Counted from the first letter of the stretch, positions 34,648 through 45,100 are shown. The stretch is DNA of 64,000 nt from Actinoplanes teichomyceticus ATCC 31121 (GCF_003711105.1 NZ_CP023865.1:6416501-6480500); one strand, 5' to 3'. Numbers and translations: made by a program. Notes: generated from the letters alone by a model not told the origin.

Positions 34648-35351
34648 GACCATCCCTCGAGGGCGTCCATCGGATCGTGGTCGGTGATTGGCCGGAAGAG
34701 CGGGTTATTGACGTCGGTGTGTTCGCGTACGACGGATCGCCAACCGTGCTGGCGGTGGGTGGGGTCGTAGCTGACGGGTTCGTCTGGTGTGGTTTCGGTG
34801 ATCGGGTCGCCGTCGTGCGCGTCGCGCAGGATTTCCAGCCGTACGGTGCGCTGGCTTTTGTGTTCGCGCTGGTGCCAGGCTGATGCCTGCCAATTCCAGG
34901 TGGCGAGCCGTTCGGTGAGCTCGCCGTCGTGGACGCCGAGGCTGACCACACCGGCTGGCGGGCATGAGCGGCGGCCCAGGAAGATGGGGAAGTGGGGGTG
35001 GGTGAGCGCGTCGTGGAGCCCATCCAGCAGTGCCCGGCCGCCGCTGACTGCGGCCAGGAATACGGCGTCGGCCAGGTAGTAGCGGTAGGTCAGCGGCATG
35101 CTGGTGCGTCCGTCGAGTGTGCGGGCTACCTGGAAGTCGCGGATGACCTGGCCGGGCTGGTCGATACGGACACCGAAGCTAACCTCGAGCAGTTCGGTCA
35201 GCGGGTCGGTACGGCGTATGCCGCGGGCCGCGGCAAGCATGCCGATGACACCGCTTTTGGTGGGTGCGGCCTCGGTGTGTCGGTGCACGAAGCGGCTGCG
35301 GGTCCCCCAAGCCTGCAACGGCCCCGCCAGCCGCATCAGCAGCACGCTCAC
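34638..35351 (-). CDS. cas5e: Cascade subunit Cas5e (CasD)
   Basis: A 237-residue Cas5e. It opens VSVLLMRLAGPLQAWGTRSRF, the typical Cas5 start, then PTKSGVIGMLAAARG and a FLGRRSCPPAG loop. It caps the 5' handle of the crRNA in Cascade. GTG at 35351 overlaps the cas7e stop in a GTGA junction; the longer frame upstream is the cas7e end in another frame. Confidence 0.95.
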   Translation of the reverse strand: MSVLLMRLAGPLQAWGTRSRFVHRHTEAAPTKSGVIGMLAAARGIRRTDPLTELLEVSFGVRIDQPGQVIRDFQVARTLDGRTSMPLTYRYYLADAVFLAAVSGGRALLDGLHDALTHPHFPIFLGRRSCPPAGVVSLGVHDGELTERLATWNWQASAWHQREHKSQRTVRLEILRDAHDGDPITETTPDEPVSYDPTHRQHGWRSVVREHTDVNNPLFRPITDHDPMDALEGWSCT

Positions 35352-36466
35352 GGTCGTCCGCCGATCCGTTCGGCTACCTTGCTCGCGACGGCCTCGGCCA
35401 GCCCTGGCAGTGGGAGCACGGTGCCGAGGGTGGCGAGGGGTGCGGTGCGGGGACCGACGTGGGTGACCCATGCCTCGACTGGTTCGTCGCCGTAGGCTTG
35501 GTGCACTTGGGTCGTGTAGTCGGCCAGCGCTTGCGCCGCGAGGCCTACTCGGCCGGCGGTGTCGGTCTGGTCACCAACCGGTTCCTCGAACGCGCCGACC
35601 AGATTGATCGACCGGGTGTCGCGTAGCTGGACTACTACCGCGTCGGGGCGGGTTCCGTTGGCGAAGGTGTTCTGCTTGCCGGTCGGCATGCTGAGAGCGA
35701 AAGCGAGAAGGAACGCTTGTACCGCGTTCTTGGTGGCGGCCGGGTCGCCGAGGGTTTCCTGGAGGCGGTCGACGTCGATGGTCGCGTATCGGTAGAGGGT
35801 GGAGGAGTTGAATTCGATGGAGCCGATCATGCCGGCTCCGGTTTCTTGGATGTCGTGCTTGCGGTCGTCGACAGCGGTGAAGTAATCGAACTCGTTGCTC
35901 ACGCCGTGCACGCTGATGGCGTGCGCGACCTGTACGGCCGCGTCGACGTTGATGTCGCTGACGTCGGCGACCATGCGGCCGAACATGGCGATGTCCACCG
36001 AGTGCTCGCGGTTGGCGGCGTCCTTGGCCGCTTTGCCCTCGGGTGCTTTGCCGGCACGGGCGCTGTCCACGGCGAGTTCGGCGAGGCGCTGCTGTTGACG
36101 GTGGCTGAGGAACAGTAGGTATTCCGACTCGGCTTGGGTCCCGTTCTTGGGTTCCTTCTTGGCCAGCCCGGCTGCTTTGAGCACGTCGAAGGCGAGCGTG
36201 GCGGCCTCGTCCTTGAGAGCCGGGTCGAGGTTGGTGATGCGCGCGGCGATGGCTTCGCCGACGCGCTTGGTGCGTTCGCCGAGTTGTTCGTCGTCGAGGT
36301 GATCTTCGAAGGCCAGTCGGACGGCACGTTTCCAGGCTTGGCTGGAGACGCGTGCTCGGCGCACGCCACCGTAGACGGCGGTCTTGGGCGAGCCCGCGTC
36401 GTCCCGGTTGAGGTTGCTCGGGGGGACGGTGTGCAGGATGTGGACGTCGATGATTGTACGAGTCAT
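35348..36466 (-). CDS. cas7e: Cascade backbone subunit Cas7e (CasC)
   Basis: A 372-residue Cas7e: MTRTIIDVHILHTVPPSNLNRDDAGSPKTAVYGGVRRARVSSQAWKRA at the N-terminus, the family hallmark, and SMPTGKQNTFANGTRPDAVVV near the C-terminus. Six copies coat the crRNA spacer in E. coli Cascade. AGGAG lies 6 nt before the ATG. It starts 2 nt after the cse2 stop. Confidence 0.96.
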   Translation of the reverse strand: MTRTIIDVHILHTVPPSNLNRDDAGSPKTAVYGGVRRARVSSQAWKRAVRLAFEDHLDDEQLGERTKRVGEAIAARITNLDPALKDEAATLAFDVLKAAGLAKKEPKNGTQAESEYLLFLSHRQQQRLAELAVDSARAGKAPEGKAAKDAANREHSVDIAMFGRMVADVSDINVDAAVQVAHAISVHGVSNEFDYFTAVDDRKHDIQETGAGMIGSIEFNSSTLYRYATIDVDRLQETLGDPAATKNAVQAFLLAFALSMPTGKQNTFANGTRPDAVVVQLRDTRSINLVGAFEEPVGDQTDTAGRVGLAAQALADYTTQVHQAYGDEPVEAWVTHVGPRTAPLATLGTVLPLPGLAEAVASKVAERIGGRP

Positions 36467-36468
36467 GG

Positions 36469-37116
36469 TCACTCCTGGGAGTCGTCGCTGGTGGGTTGGG
36501 CGGTGAAGGTGCGGTAGAACTCGCGGCCCCATTGAGCTCGGACGCGGTCACGGCCGTCCGGCCATTGCAGTTGGACGAGGTCGTCGGCGAGGGCACCGTA
36601 GTCGAGCGGGATGCGGTGCTGCTTGAGCAGGGTGACCAGCCCGCGCACGTGGTAGATGACCGTGTCGTAGGTCATGGCGCTGCCAAGGGCGGAGAATCGG
36701 CGGCGTACCGCTTCCGGGCTGTCAGCTTTGCGGGCGAGGCTGCTGACGGCCGCGCCGAGGCCTATGCCGTCGACATGCATCGGGGCGCTGACTGACTGTT
36801 GGTGTCCGGCGTACAGGGTCAGCGCAGTGTGTTTGGCCCACTCCTGCCGGGTGGGTTCGTCGCCGGGTGGGAACTGGTGGAAGCGATCGGGAACGCGGGT
36901 TACGGTCAGCACGGTGTAGTCGGCGCCGGGGGGCTTGGTGGCCGCAGCACGTAGCCGGGCCATGGTGGCGACCGCGCTGCTCTCGCGGCTCTGTAGTAGG
37001 CGGGTTTGCAGGTCGGCGGTGGTGGCGGCTACGTGGTTGCCGAACGGTTGACGGCGCCGTGCCGGCGGTCGGCGACCACCAGCGGTGGGGGGTGGAGACG
37101 TGGCTTCGGCGGTCAT
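36469..37116 (-). CDS. cse2: Cascade small subunit Cse2 (CasB)
   Basis: A 215-residue Cse2: REFYRTF near the C-terminus, RRRFSALGSAMTYDTVIYHVRGLVTLLKQ and an N-terminal RARLRAA-like helix, all typical of CasB. The first 25 residues are Pro/Arg-rich and extra. Two copies stabilise the R-loop in Cascade. ATG overlaps the cse1 stop by 4 nt. Confidence 0.93.
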   Translation of the reverse strand: MTAEATSPPPTAGGRRPPARRRQPFGNHVAATTADLQTRLLQSRESSAVATMARLRAAATKPPGADYTVLTVTRVPDRFHQFPPGDEPTRQEWAKHTALTLYAGHQQSVSAPMHVDGIGLGAAVSSLARKADSPEAVRRRFSALGSAMTYDTVIYHVRGLVTLLKQHRIPLDYGALADDLVQLQWPDGRDRVRAQWGREFYRTFTAQPTSDDSQE

Positions 37117-38783
37117 GCTGATACCTCCTCGGTGTCGAGGGTCTGCGCGTCGCCGGTGCTCGGCCGGGCCAGCGGTAGATCATGGTTGAGCCGCCGCCGG
37201 AACCAGATCTCGGCCAGGGATGCGCAGATGAACTGTGGTTTGTCCCCACCGATCTCCCGCCCGGTCCAGGCCGCCGGCCCTGCCTGGCTGATCAGATCGG
37301 CTGCCAGGGTGCGTAGCCGATGTTGGACGGTGTCCTGCCAGTCGGCGCGGGCGGTGGCGATGTCGGTCTGCGGGCCGAGGCTGGCGAGCCAGCGACGGAA
37401 CTGTTGATCCAGCACGGCAAAGGCTGCGTCGGCGGCACGCGAGCCGGCTTTTGCCGGGGCGTCACCCTTCGCGCCGGCGGCGCGAGCGAGGTTGGCTGCC
37501 AGCGTCCGTAGCGCTTTGACGCCAGATTCGGCGTCGGCGGCGCTGCTGATCACGAGAGTCCGCAGCCGGGCATCGGGGTGGAAAACCTGCACCGACATGA
37601 TCAGCGCATCGTCGACGGTCTGGTCGATGACCGACTGCTGAGTCCCGTACACCGCGCCAACCGCGCGGACGGCGATCCGGGCATCAGCGGGTAGGTGTTC
37701 GTCGTAGCGCAGCCGGGCCAGCCAGTTGGTGACGGTCGGGGCCAGCTGCAGTGCGCCGGTCTTGCTCGTGCCGGTCGTCGCGGTCGGTAGCAGCGCCTCG
37801 AGACCGCGCCACAGGGCACGAGACGGGTCATGACGGATGGGCACGTACACCGGGGAACGTTTGAGTTTCTTCTCCCGGCTTTCGCTGCGACGCCAGCCGG
37901 TCAGCGGTTCCAGGTGGTGGCGGTCTGTGGCGTCCAGCGGGTCGCCATTGGCGATCAGCGCGCCAGTGATCGTCGCCGCGTCGCCGAAGAGCCGGATTCG
38001 CCGCGACTGCCAGGTGTAGAGACTCAACGGGCCGAAGGGGCCGCGCGTACGGACGTCTTCCTCCGCGGCGTTTAGCGGCTCACGTTCCCAGGCCGGTAGA
38101 TCGTTATCGTTTCCTGCGAGGCCCAGGTAGTTCTGCGGGATGAGGTTGAGTAGCAGCGTTTCGCGCAGTGAATCTGCTTCGAGGAACAGTCCGCCAAGGT
38201 TGCCGCACCAGCCCGTGCCGATGGGGTATCCCTTGCCGCTCTTGACTCGGGGGTCACCGACCGCACCCGATTTGATGCCGGAGGTGTCGTATGCCTGGCA
38301 GTGCACCAGCCATCGCGCTGCTTCCGCAGGTGTAATCCTTGACAGGCCCGGTCCCACGCGTGAGGTCAGGTACGGTGTTCCGTTGGGCACGTCGGCGATC
38401 AGCTTCTGCAACCCGGCCGGCTCCTCTTTGGCTGTGCGCAGATCGGCTACCTGGTAAAAGGGCGTCACCGGGTGCAGCAGATCTAGCCGGTCCCGGAAAT
38501 CGTCCAGGTAGTCGTCGATGTCGGCGGAAGGCAGGCTCGGCCGTTGCCAGAGCTGGCGCCACTCCCGCTCATCCGCCGGCCCCTCCAGCGAGCGATGCAT
38601 GACCGCTAGCAATAGCCGTAGGATCGCAAAGGTCTGGGTTGGGAGGTCTCCGACGATCGCGCGTATCCGGCTGGCCTCGGCGAACAGCTGCTTCAGCGAG
38701 ACCGTGTCCTGTCTGCCGGTGCGGTACAGCACCGCGAGCCAGGGCTCATCGATCAGAGGGAAGGTAGGCGGCGTGTCGGACAT
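37113..38783 (-). CDS. cse1: Cascade large subunit Cse1 (CasA, Cas8e)
   Basis: A 556-residue Cse1: FPLIDEPWLAVLYRTGRQDTVSLKQLFAEA at the start, and a GTGWCGNLGGLFLEADSLRETLLLNLI region that matches the CasA core. It recognises the PAM and recruits Cas3. ATG at 38783 has GGAGG 8 nt upstream. First gene of the cse1-to-cas2 operon, transcribed apart from cas3. Confidence 0.96.
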   Translation of the reverse strand: MSDTPPTFPLIDEPWLAVLYRTGRQDTVSLKQLFAEASRIRAIVGDLPTQTFAILRLLLAVMHRSLEGPADEREWRQLWQRPSLPSADIDDYLDDFRDRLDLLHPVTPFYQVADLRTAKEEPAGLQKLIADVPNGTPYLTSRVGPGLSRITPAEAARWLVHCQAYDTSGIKSGAVGDPRVKSGKGYPIGTGWCGNLGGLFLEADSLRETLLLNLIPQNYLGLAGNDNDLPAWEREPLNAAEEDVRTRGPFGPLSLYTWQSRRIRLFGDAATITGALIANGDPLDATDRHHLEPLTGWRRSESREKKLKRSPVYVPIRHDPSRALWRGLEALLPTATTGTSKTGALQLAPTVTNWLARLRYDEHLPADARIAVRAVGAVYGTQQSVIDQTVDDALIMSVQVFHPDARLRTLVISSAADAESGVKALRTLAANLARAAGAKGDAPAKAGSRAADAAFAVLDQQFRRWLASLGPQTDIATARADWQDTVQHRLRTLAADLISQAGPAAWTGREIGGDKPQFICASLAEIWFRRRLNHDLPLARPSTGDAQTLDTEEVSA

Positions 38784-38828
38784 GTAGGACGACCTCCATC
38801 AAGGAGCTGCCGTAACGTGTGGTCGAAC

Positions 38829-38893
38829 GTATTACTTCAGGGCCAATATCGGTAGCCCACCGTGAGGGTGGGGTGGCCCGGTATTGCTTCAGG
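38829..38893 (-). promoter_or_regulatory. Presumed promoter/control region of the cse1 operon
   Basis: The 13-mer GTATT(A/G)CTTCAGG occurs at 38829 and 38881 on the plus strand; its minus-strand form contains TAATAC/CAATAC, plausible -10 elements. A small CCCACC/GGTGGG hairpin lies between. GGCCAAT at 38841-38847 abuts the first 13-mer. Confidence 0.4.
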
Positions 38894-38900
38894 CATCCAC

Positions 38901-38945
38901 GTGCTCCCCGCGTAGGCGGGGGTTGAGCAGGCCAATCGATGTAGG
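38901..38945 (+). ncRNA. Solitary degenerate CRISPR repeat plus pseudo-spacer (crRNA-like autorepressor candidate)
   Basis: A 29-nt unit at 38901-38929 matches the array repeat at 23 of 29 positions. The first 12 bases are identical and the hairpin is perfect (CCCCGC-GTAG-GCGGGG), so Cas6e could recognise it; the last six bases differ. The following sequence, GGCCAATCGATGTAGG (38930-38945), shares its first seven bases and four more (GTAG) with 38841-38856 in the cse1 promoter region. This is the layout of crRNA-like RNAs that guide Cascade to repress cas genes. RNA extent and function are inferred. Confidence 0.5.
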
Positions 38946-38986
38946 TCCGGCGCGCCGCAACCGCGCACTGGTCCAACATGTCCCTC

Positions 38987-41869
38987 TTATGAGGGATCCC
39001 GTGCCACGCGCAGGCCGTCGAATCTGTCGTATGCCAAGGAGAAGCCGGCGATGTTCGCCGTCCCAGCCTCATCGAGCTCGAGGATCAGCTCGCCACCCAG
39101 CCAGGGGTTGTCCTTCCACGCGGGGTAGTAGGCGCGCCGCTCCAGCTCGTCAATGAGCCGGTCCATCTGCCCTGGCCCTGACGTCATCGCCGCGGGAAGC
39201 GACAGCGTGCAGGAAGCGACCGTACGTGCCAGCCAGGCTGGTGGGATCACGTCGGTAGGAACGAAAGCGCCGCCGTTTTCCGCCAGCCAGGACGGCGTCC
39301 GCAGCCCCTCACCGGTACGGACCAGGACCAGCACGTCGAGCGTCTCGGGCCCGTCGTCGCGAACGTGCGCGCGACCCCTCGCGTCGTCGGAGCCGCGTTC
39401 GGCGTCGCCGGTCTCACCGGCCAGCCACCCGCGCAGATCCGATCCCGCTGCCCCGACTTTGCCCAAACGATAGTCATTCGCGCGTTGCGTCCGCTTGGAT
39501 TCCTTCTTCTCCGCGCGCTCGGCAGCCTCCTGCAGCCGAGCCTGCCACTGGCCTGGCCCGACCGGGCCACCGCCGTATGCGGCCTGCACGAGTGACGAGA
39601 TGTCAGCGGGTAACTCGAGCACCCGGTCTTCAGCCAGGTACGGCCACAGGACGGCCGCGGCGCGCAACAGATTGGACTCCCCATACACCGCACGAGACCC
39701 ACTGACCGGGGCTGGAGGTTGGGCGTCCCAGTCGGCGCCGGTGATTAGGCAGCGCGGTTGCGACAGCGGCGCCGGTCGGTTACGGCGATGCCGGTGCAGC
39801 CGGCCGATGCGTTGGAGGATCAGATCCACCGGCGCCAGGTCGGTGACGAGCACGTCGAAGTCGATGTCCAGCGACTGCTCGGCGACCTGGCTGGCGACCA
39901 CGACGTGCCGGCCGGGGCGTTGCCTGCCCAGGCGAGCGAGGTGCTCAGGCGAACCGAACGCATCCACGAGCCAGCGGTCCTTGGCAGACCGGTCAGGTCC
40001 CATGAATCGTGAATGGGCGACCGACACCTCGAGTTCGTCGCCGAACTGTCGTCGCAGCTCGTCGGCCGTCTCCTGAACCCGGGTGACGGTGTTGCGCACC
40101 ACCAGGGCGCAACCACCCTCGGCCAGCGCTTCTCGTAAGGTTTCGGCGAGAAGCACCAGGTCATCTCCGTGCCGCTCAACGGTGACACGCGCCGTTCGGC
40201 TGGAGGAGTCACACGCAACAGCCGTCGGCGCCCGGCCCACTCCGGAGAAGCTCAGCAGCGGATACCGCATATCCTCCTGCAGCGCCTGATAGGGCGACGG
40301 TTCACCGCTTCCCGTACGCCTACGGCGGCGCGGGCGCGGTTCCGATCCGAACCGACCGTTGTCGTACGCCTGCAGCATCTCGGCACGCCGACGCGCTGGC
40401 AGCGTCGCGGAAAGCACGACCACCGGCACTCCATAGGCACCCAGCCACTCCAGCGCCCGGTCAAGGTATTGGCTCATGTAAACGTCATAGGCATGTGCTT
40501 CGTCAATCACCACGACTTTGCCGGCCAGGCCGAGGTGCCGCAGGACCAGGTGCCGCTTTTTGAGCGCCGTGAACAGGAGCTGATCGATGGTGCCGATCAC
40601 GAAGCCGGCAAGCATCGCCCGCTTGCGGCCCGCCAGCCATCGGTGTGCAGCCGCACTGGCCCCACCTTCGTCCATCCCGATCCCGCTTGGTAGCGGCGCT
40701 CTGAACAACGTAGTGAACTCAGTGTTGAGCCGGGCCTTGCCGTGAGCCAGCGCTACTCCATGCGCGCCGCGACCGATGTCGGCATCCGGTAAACGCCGGA
40801 GCCACCCCAACACCCGGGAAAACATGGCATCACTAGTCGCCCTGGTCGGCAGGGCGATGAAACACCCACCGGCACCACTACGCTCGGCCAAGACTTCCAC
40901 AGCGGCCAGCGCCGCCTCAGTCTTGCCCTCCCCCATCGGCGCCTCAACGATCAACAACCCGGGAACGGGCATCTGCCGGGCAGCATCGACCACGGCCCGC
41001 TGCACCGGACGAGGGCGGGCACCCTCCGGCAACTCGAAACGCGTCGCGTACAGGACGTCAGCATCGGCTGGCGGAGAAACAGCGGACCAAGGACTAGGCA
41101 GATCCAAGGCCTCCCACGCTGCGGCAAGCCGGTCTGAGCCATTAAGGAACACCGGCTGGTACGGGAAGTACTCCTCGTTACTAGCGATCCAGTCCGCGAC
41201 GATGACAATGCCGGTCAGCAACGCCTGCACCGGCGGAGAAAGGATCACATCACGCCACGCCTCCAAGCGACCCTGCGCGCCGAGCCGGACCGTCATCCAC
41301 TCCAGCAATTCAGCGCGGACCTGCGGCCACGGGCTCTCAACCCCGACCAGATAGGGAGCATCCAGCACCCCTTGAATCTCCGAATCCGTTGGGGGGACAC
41401 CGTGATGGCCACCAACGACAACAGCCAGCGGTATCGCCGCCGAACGATGCCACCCATACCGGTGAACCAGCCAGTCCGTCAGCACGACAAAGCCGGCGGT
41501 CGCATGCGGAGCACGACGACGGTCAGCCTCCACTTGGGAATCGAAACGGAAGCCTTGATAACGCATTCGCTCCCGCAGCGACGGCACCTGCCAGGCAAAC
41601 GCCGGTGTGGCCTTGCCGATGTCGTGGACACCCGCCAACCATTGAACGAGAACCCGGCCATCCGCAGCACCTAAAGGCATCTCGTCGGCGATTCGCTGAC
41701 GAACCGCCATGGGCAGCCACTCATCCCACAGCGACCCCGCAACCTCGGCCGCATCGGCAAGATGCCTCCACAACGGAAGCGGCTGCACCTGGTCCCCCGA
41801 CTTACCCCAGACCGTCCGCGCTGCGGAACTCAATTCGGAAGCGATGTCCACGGCTGCGGATTCAAGCAC
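38987..41869 (-). CDS. cas3: CRISPR helicase-nuclease Cas3, type I-E
   Basis: A 960-residue Cas3. The HD nuclease domain has His36, HD at 82-83 (VHDIGK), His122, HH155-156 and Asp226. The SF2 helicase has Walker A PMGEGKTEAA (311-320), DEAH at 456-459 and SAT at 487-489, plus an LQRIGRLHRH motif VI. It is recruited by Cascade to nick and degrade target DNA. The first codon is GTG with no clear ribosome site. It is separated from cse1 by 203 bp holding the solitary repeat. Confidence 0.97.
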   Translation of the reverse strand: MLESAAVDIASELSSAARTVWGKSGDQVQPLPLWRHLADAAEVAGSLWDEWLPMAVRQRIADEMPLGAADGRVLVQWLAGVHDIGKATPAFAWQVPSLRERMRYQGFRFDSQVEADRRRAPHATAGFVVLTDWLVHRYGWHRSAAIPLAVVVGGHHGVPPTDSEIQGVLDAPYLVGVESPWPQVRAELLEWMTVRLGAQGRLEAWRDVILSPPVQALLTGIVIVADWIASNEEYFPYQPVFLNGSDRLAAAWEALDLPSPWSAVSPPADADVLYATRFELPEGARPRPVQRAVVDAARQMPVPGLLIVEAPMGEGKTEAALAAVEVLAERSGAGGCFIALPTRATSDAMFSRVLGWLRRLPDADIGRGAHGVALAHGKARLNTEFTTLFRAPLPSGIGMDEGGASAAAHRWLAGRKRAMLAGFVIGTIDQLLFTALKKRHLVLRHLGLAGKVVVIDEAHAYDVYMSQYLDRALEWLGAYGVPVVVLSATLPARRRAEMLQAYDNGRFGSEPRPRRRRRTGSGEPSPYQALQEDMRYPLLSFSGVGRAPTAVACDSSSRTARVTVERHGDDLVLLAETLREALAEGGCALVVRNTVTRVQETADELRRQFGDELEVSVAHSRFMGPDRSAKDRWLVDAFGSPEHLARLGRQRPGRHVVVASQVAEQSLDIDFDVLVTDLAPVDLILQRIGRLHRHRRNRPAPLSQPRCLITGADWDAQPPAPVSGSRAVYGESNLLRAAAVLWPYLAEDRVLELPADISSLVQAAYGGGPVGPGQWQARLQEAAERAEKKESKRTQRANDYRLGKVGAAGSDLRGWLAGETGDAERGSDDARGRAHVRDDGPETLDVLVLVRTGEGLRTPSWLAENGGAFVPTDVIPPAWLARTVASCTLSLPAAMTSGPGQMDRLIDELERRAYYPAWKDNPWLGGELILELDEAGTANIAGFSLAYDRFDGLRVARDPS

Positions 41870-42051
41870 GGAGGTATGACGGTTCCCCAGACGACCGAGG
41901 CGCGCCTTCTACCCGTATAAGCAAATAGTTACTTTCTGTCGGTATCGATACTTCTTCCAGGTGACGTAACATGCGTTGGTCTCAGGGGCAAGCTCGTCGG
42001 CGGTAGGAGGGAGGGGAGCCATCACGCCCTATGTCGCCTCTAACGGGAAAC

Positions 42052-42101
42052 GAGTGAATAAAAACAACACTCAGGCACTACATTCCCGCAGGTCAGGAAG
42101 T
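42052..42101 (+). promoter_or_regulatory. Leader of array 2
   Basis: Fifty nt directly before the first repeat, starting GAGTGAATAA and ending GTCAGGAAGT, aligned base for base in spacing with the array 1 leader. The 182-bp gap up to cas3 (41870-42051) must also hold the cas3 promoter; I see AT-rich sequence near 41915-41935 and no gene. Confidence 0.8.
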
Positions 42102-45100
42102 GTGCTCCCCGCGCACGCGGGGGTGGTCCCGGGTAGACCCGCAGATGGTCACGATGAACAGAGTGCTCCCCGCGCACGCGGGGGTGGTCCCTGATCGAGG
42201 ATGTTGCGGACGACGTGCAGCGCGTGCTCCCCGCGCACGCGGGGGTGGTCCCGCGGTCAGCACCAGCGGCGCCGGCCAGGCGAGGTGCTCCCCGCGCACG
42301 CGGGGGTGGTCCCAGGGCCAGGCACTCCACCGCCTCCGGTACCCAGTGCTCCCCGCGCACGCGGGGGTGGTCCCGCAGCAACGGCACCTACACGCTGGCC
42401 ACCAAGGTGCTCCCCGCGCACGCGGGGGTGGTCCCTGCATCAGCGACACCGTCGGCGGCGTGCTCGGGTGCTCCCCGCGCACGCGGGGGTGGTCCCCCCG
42501 GCCACGGCGAGCTGTCCATCCGGGCGCTGGTGCTCCCCGCGCACGCGGGGGTGGTCCCAGCAGACCGTGGGCGGCCCTGGCTCGGGCGTACGTGCTCCCC
42601 GCGCACGCGGGGGTGGTCCCCCGTCCGCCAGGAAGTTGTGCGGATCGTCGGCGTGCTCCCCGCGCACGCGGGGGTGGTCCCCACGCCCTTGGGCGCCGGA
42701 TCAGCTACAAGTAGTGCTCCCCGCGCACGCGGGGGTGGTCCCAGTGGCTTACGGTGGTCCCGGCCTACGGTTGTGTGCTCCCCGCGCACGCGGGGGTGGT
42801 CCCGCGGCAGCCAGTACGCCGATGAACGACATGATGTGCTCCCCGCGCACGCGGGGGTGGTCCCTGGCTCAGCAGGATGAACGGCTCGCAGCCAGAGTGC
42901 TCCCCGCGCACGCGGGGGTGGTCCCTGTTTGGGATCGTTGATCCGGATCTTCATGCGGTGCTCCCCGCGCACGCGGGGGTGGTCCCGAGCGGATCCTGTC
43001 CCCTAGAACACGGCAGTGGTGCTCCCCGCGCACGCGGGGGTGGTCCCAGGCTCGCCGCGGTGTGCTCCCGCGGCTGTGGGGTGCTCCCCGCGCACGCGGG
43101 GGTGGTCCCGGAGCGCTGATCGCGGTAGCAACGGAGGCGTAGTGCTCCCCGCGCACGCGGGGGTGGTCCCACCACGCTCAAGGACGTGCCCGGCGCGAAC
43201 ATGTGCTCCCCGCGCACGCGGGGGTGGTCCCGACGCGCCGAGCATCGCGGTCGGGATGATGCGGTGCTCCCCGCGCACGCGGGGGTGGTCCCTGAGAAAC
43301 GGACGGGGCCGGCACGCCCATGCCGTGCTCCCCGCGCACGCGGGGGTGGTCCCCTGCCCTGTTCGCCGGGGTTGATGTTGAACCTGTGCTCCCCGCGCAC
43401 GCGGGGGTGGTCCCGACGATGCGGACGCTGGCGAGTGGGAGGACGAGTGCTCCCCGCGCACGCGGGGGTGGTCCCGGCTGGTCGCGGACATGCAGCGCGA
43501 TGCGGAGGTGCTCCCCGCGCACGCGGGGGTGGTCCCCGCATCCCTCACCTCGGAGGTGTACTAGTGGGGTGCTCCCCGCGCACGCGGGGGTGGTCCCCGG
43601 CCGGCGACGGCCCGCTCGTCGCGGGTTTCGTGCTCCCCGCGCACGCGGGGGTGGTCCCGTCCCGCGGGCAAGACGCCAGATGCCGGACGCGTGCTCCCCG
43701 CGCACGCGGGGGTGGTCCCAACCGCACGAACCCGAGGGCAAGGAATCCTTCGTGCTCCCCGCGCACGCGGGGGTGGTCCCGGGGTCGAGCAGGGTCGCCG
43801 GCCAGCGCACGAGTGCTCCCCGCGCACGCGGGGGTGGTCCCGTCCGAGCCAGCGCTCCCGCTCGGACCTGCCCGTGCTCCCCGCGCACGCGGGGGTGGTC
43901 CCGCGTTCGACTGCTCCGGGCTGATGCAGTGGATGTGCTCCCCGCGCACGCGGGGGTGGTCCCTACCCCGGGGCGTTCACCGGCGCCCTGCACGTGTGCT
44001 CCCCGCGCACGCGGGGGTGGTCCCTACGTCGCGGGCGTGGCGGGCTGGTCGATTGAGTGCTCCCCGCGCACGCGGGGGTGGTCCCGGACAGCAGCGCCGC
44101 GAGCAGAGCGGTGGTGCCGTGCTCCCCGCGCACGCGGGGGTGGTCCCGGCACCACCGTCGACCTGTCCGGGATCGGGCTGTGCTCCCCGCGCACGCGGGG
44201 GTGGTCCCACGCTGATCCTCGGCATCGTCGGTGCTGCAGGGTGCTCCCCGCGCACGCGGGGGTGGTCCCGGGCTTGGGCTGCGCGGGCAACCGAACCCCT
44301 GGTGCCCCCCCCGCGCACGCGGGGGTGGTCCCCTGTTCGATAAACCGAACAGTCAGGAGATCGTGCTCCCCGCGCACGCGGGGGTGGTCCCGCGGCCTTG
44401 TCGGTCACCGGGTTGTGGTAGGTGTGCTCCCCGCGCACGCGGGGGTGGTCCCCGGTGGTCGACGGCCTTACGGCCGGAGTGACAGTGCTCCCCGCGCACG
44501 CGGGGGTGGTCCCTCGACCCGGCGTCAGGCCCGGACGCCCCCCGTGTGCTCCCCGCGCACGCGGGGGTGGTCCCACGAGGTCGCCGGGGCGGGGGTCGGT
44601 GATGGGGTGCTCCCCGCGCACGCGGGGGTGGTCCCGGGGTCGACTTTGAAGGGTCGATGACCGGCAAGTGCTCCCCGCGCACGCGGGGGTGGTCCCGGGT
44701 TGGCCGCCGGGCAGTCCGGGCAGTCGTTGTGCTCCCCGCGCACGCGGGGGTGGTCCCCGGATGATCCGGAAGATCACCGATCCGCAGGGCGTGCTCCCCG
44801 CGCACGCGGGGGTGGTCCCGCCATGACGCGCCACCGGTACGACTGCCCGCCGGTGCTCCCCGCGCACGCGGGGGTGGTCCCACCCGTGACACCGCGCGCA
44901 GCTCGGCGATCACGTGCTCCCCGCGCACGCGGGGGTGGTCCCATCAAGCAGGACGCGAAGAAGCGGATCGGCTAGTGCTCCCCGCGCGCGCGGGGGTGGT
45001 CCCCCGGGCACCGTCACCGCGGTCGCGGCGCCGGCGTGCTCCCCGCGCACGCGGGGGTGGTCCCTGCGGGTCACCGGCGAGACTTTGAAACTCGTCGTGC

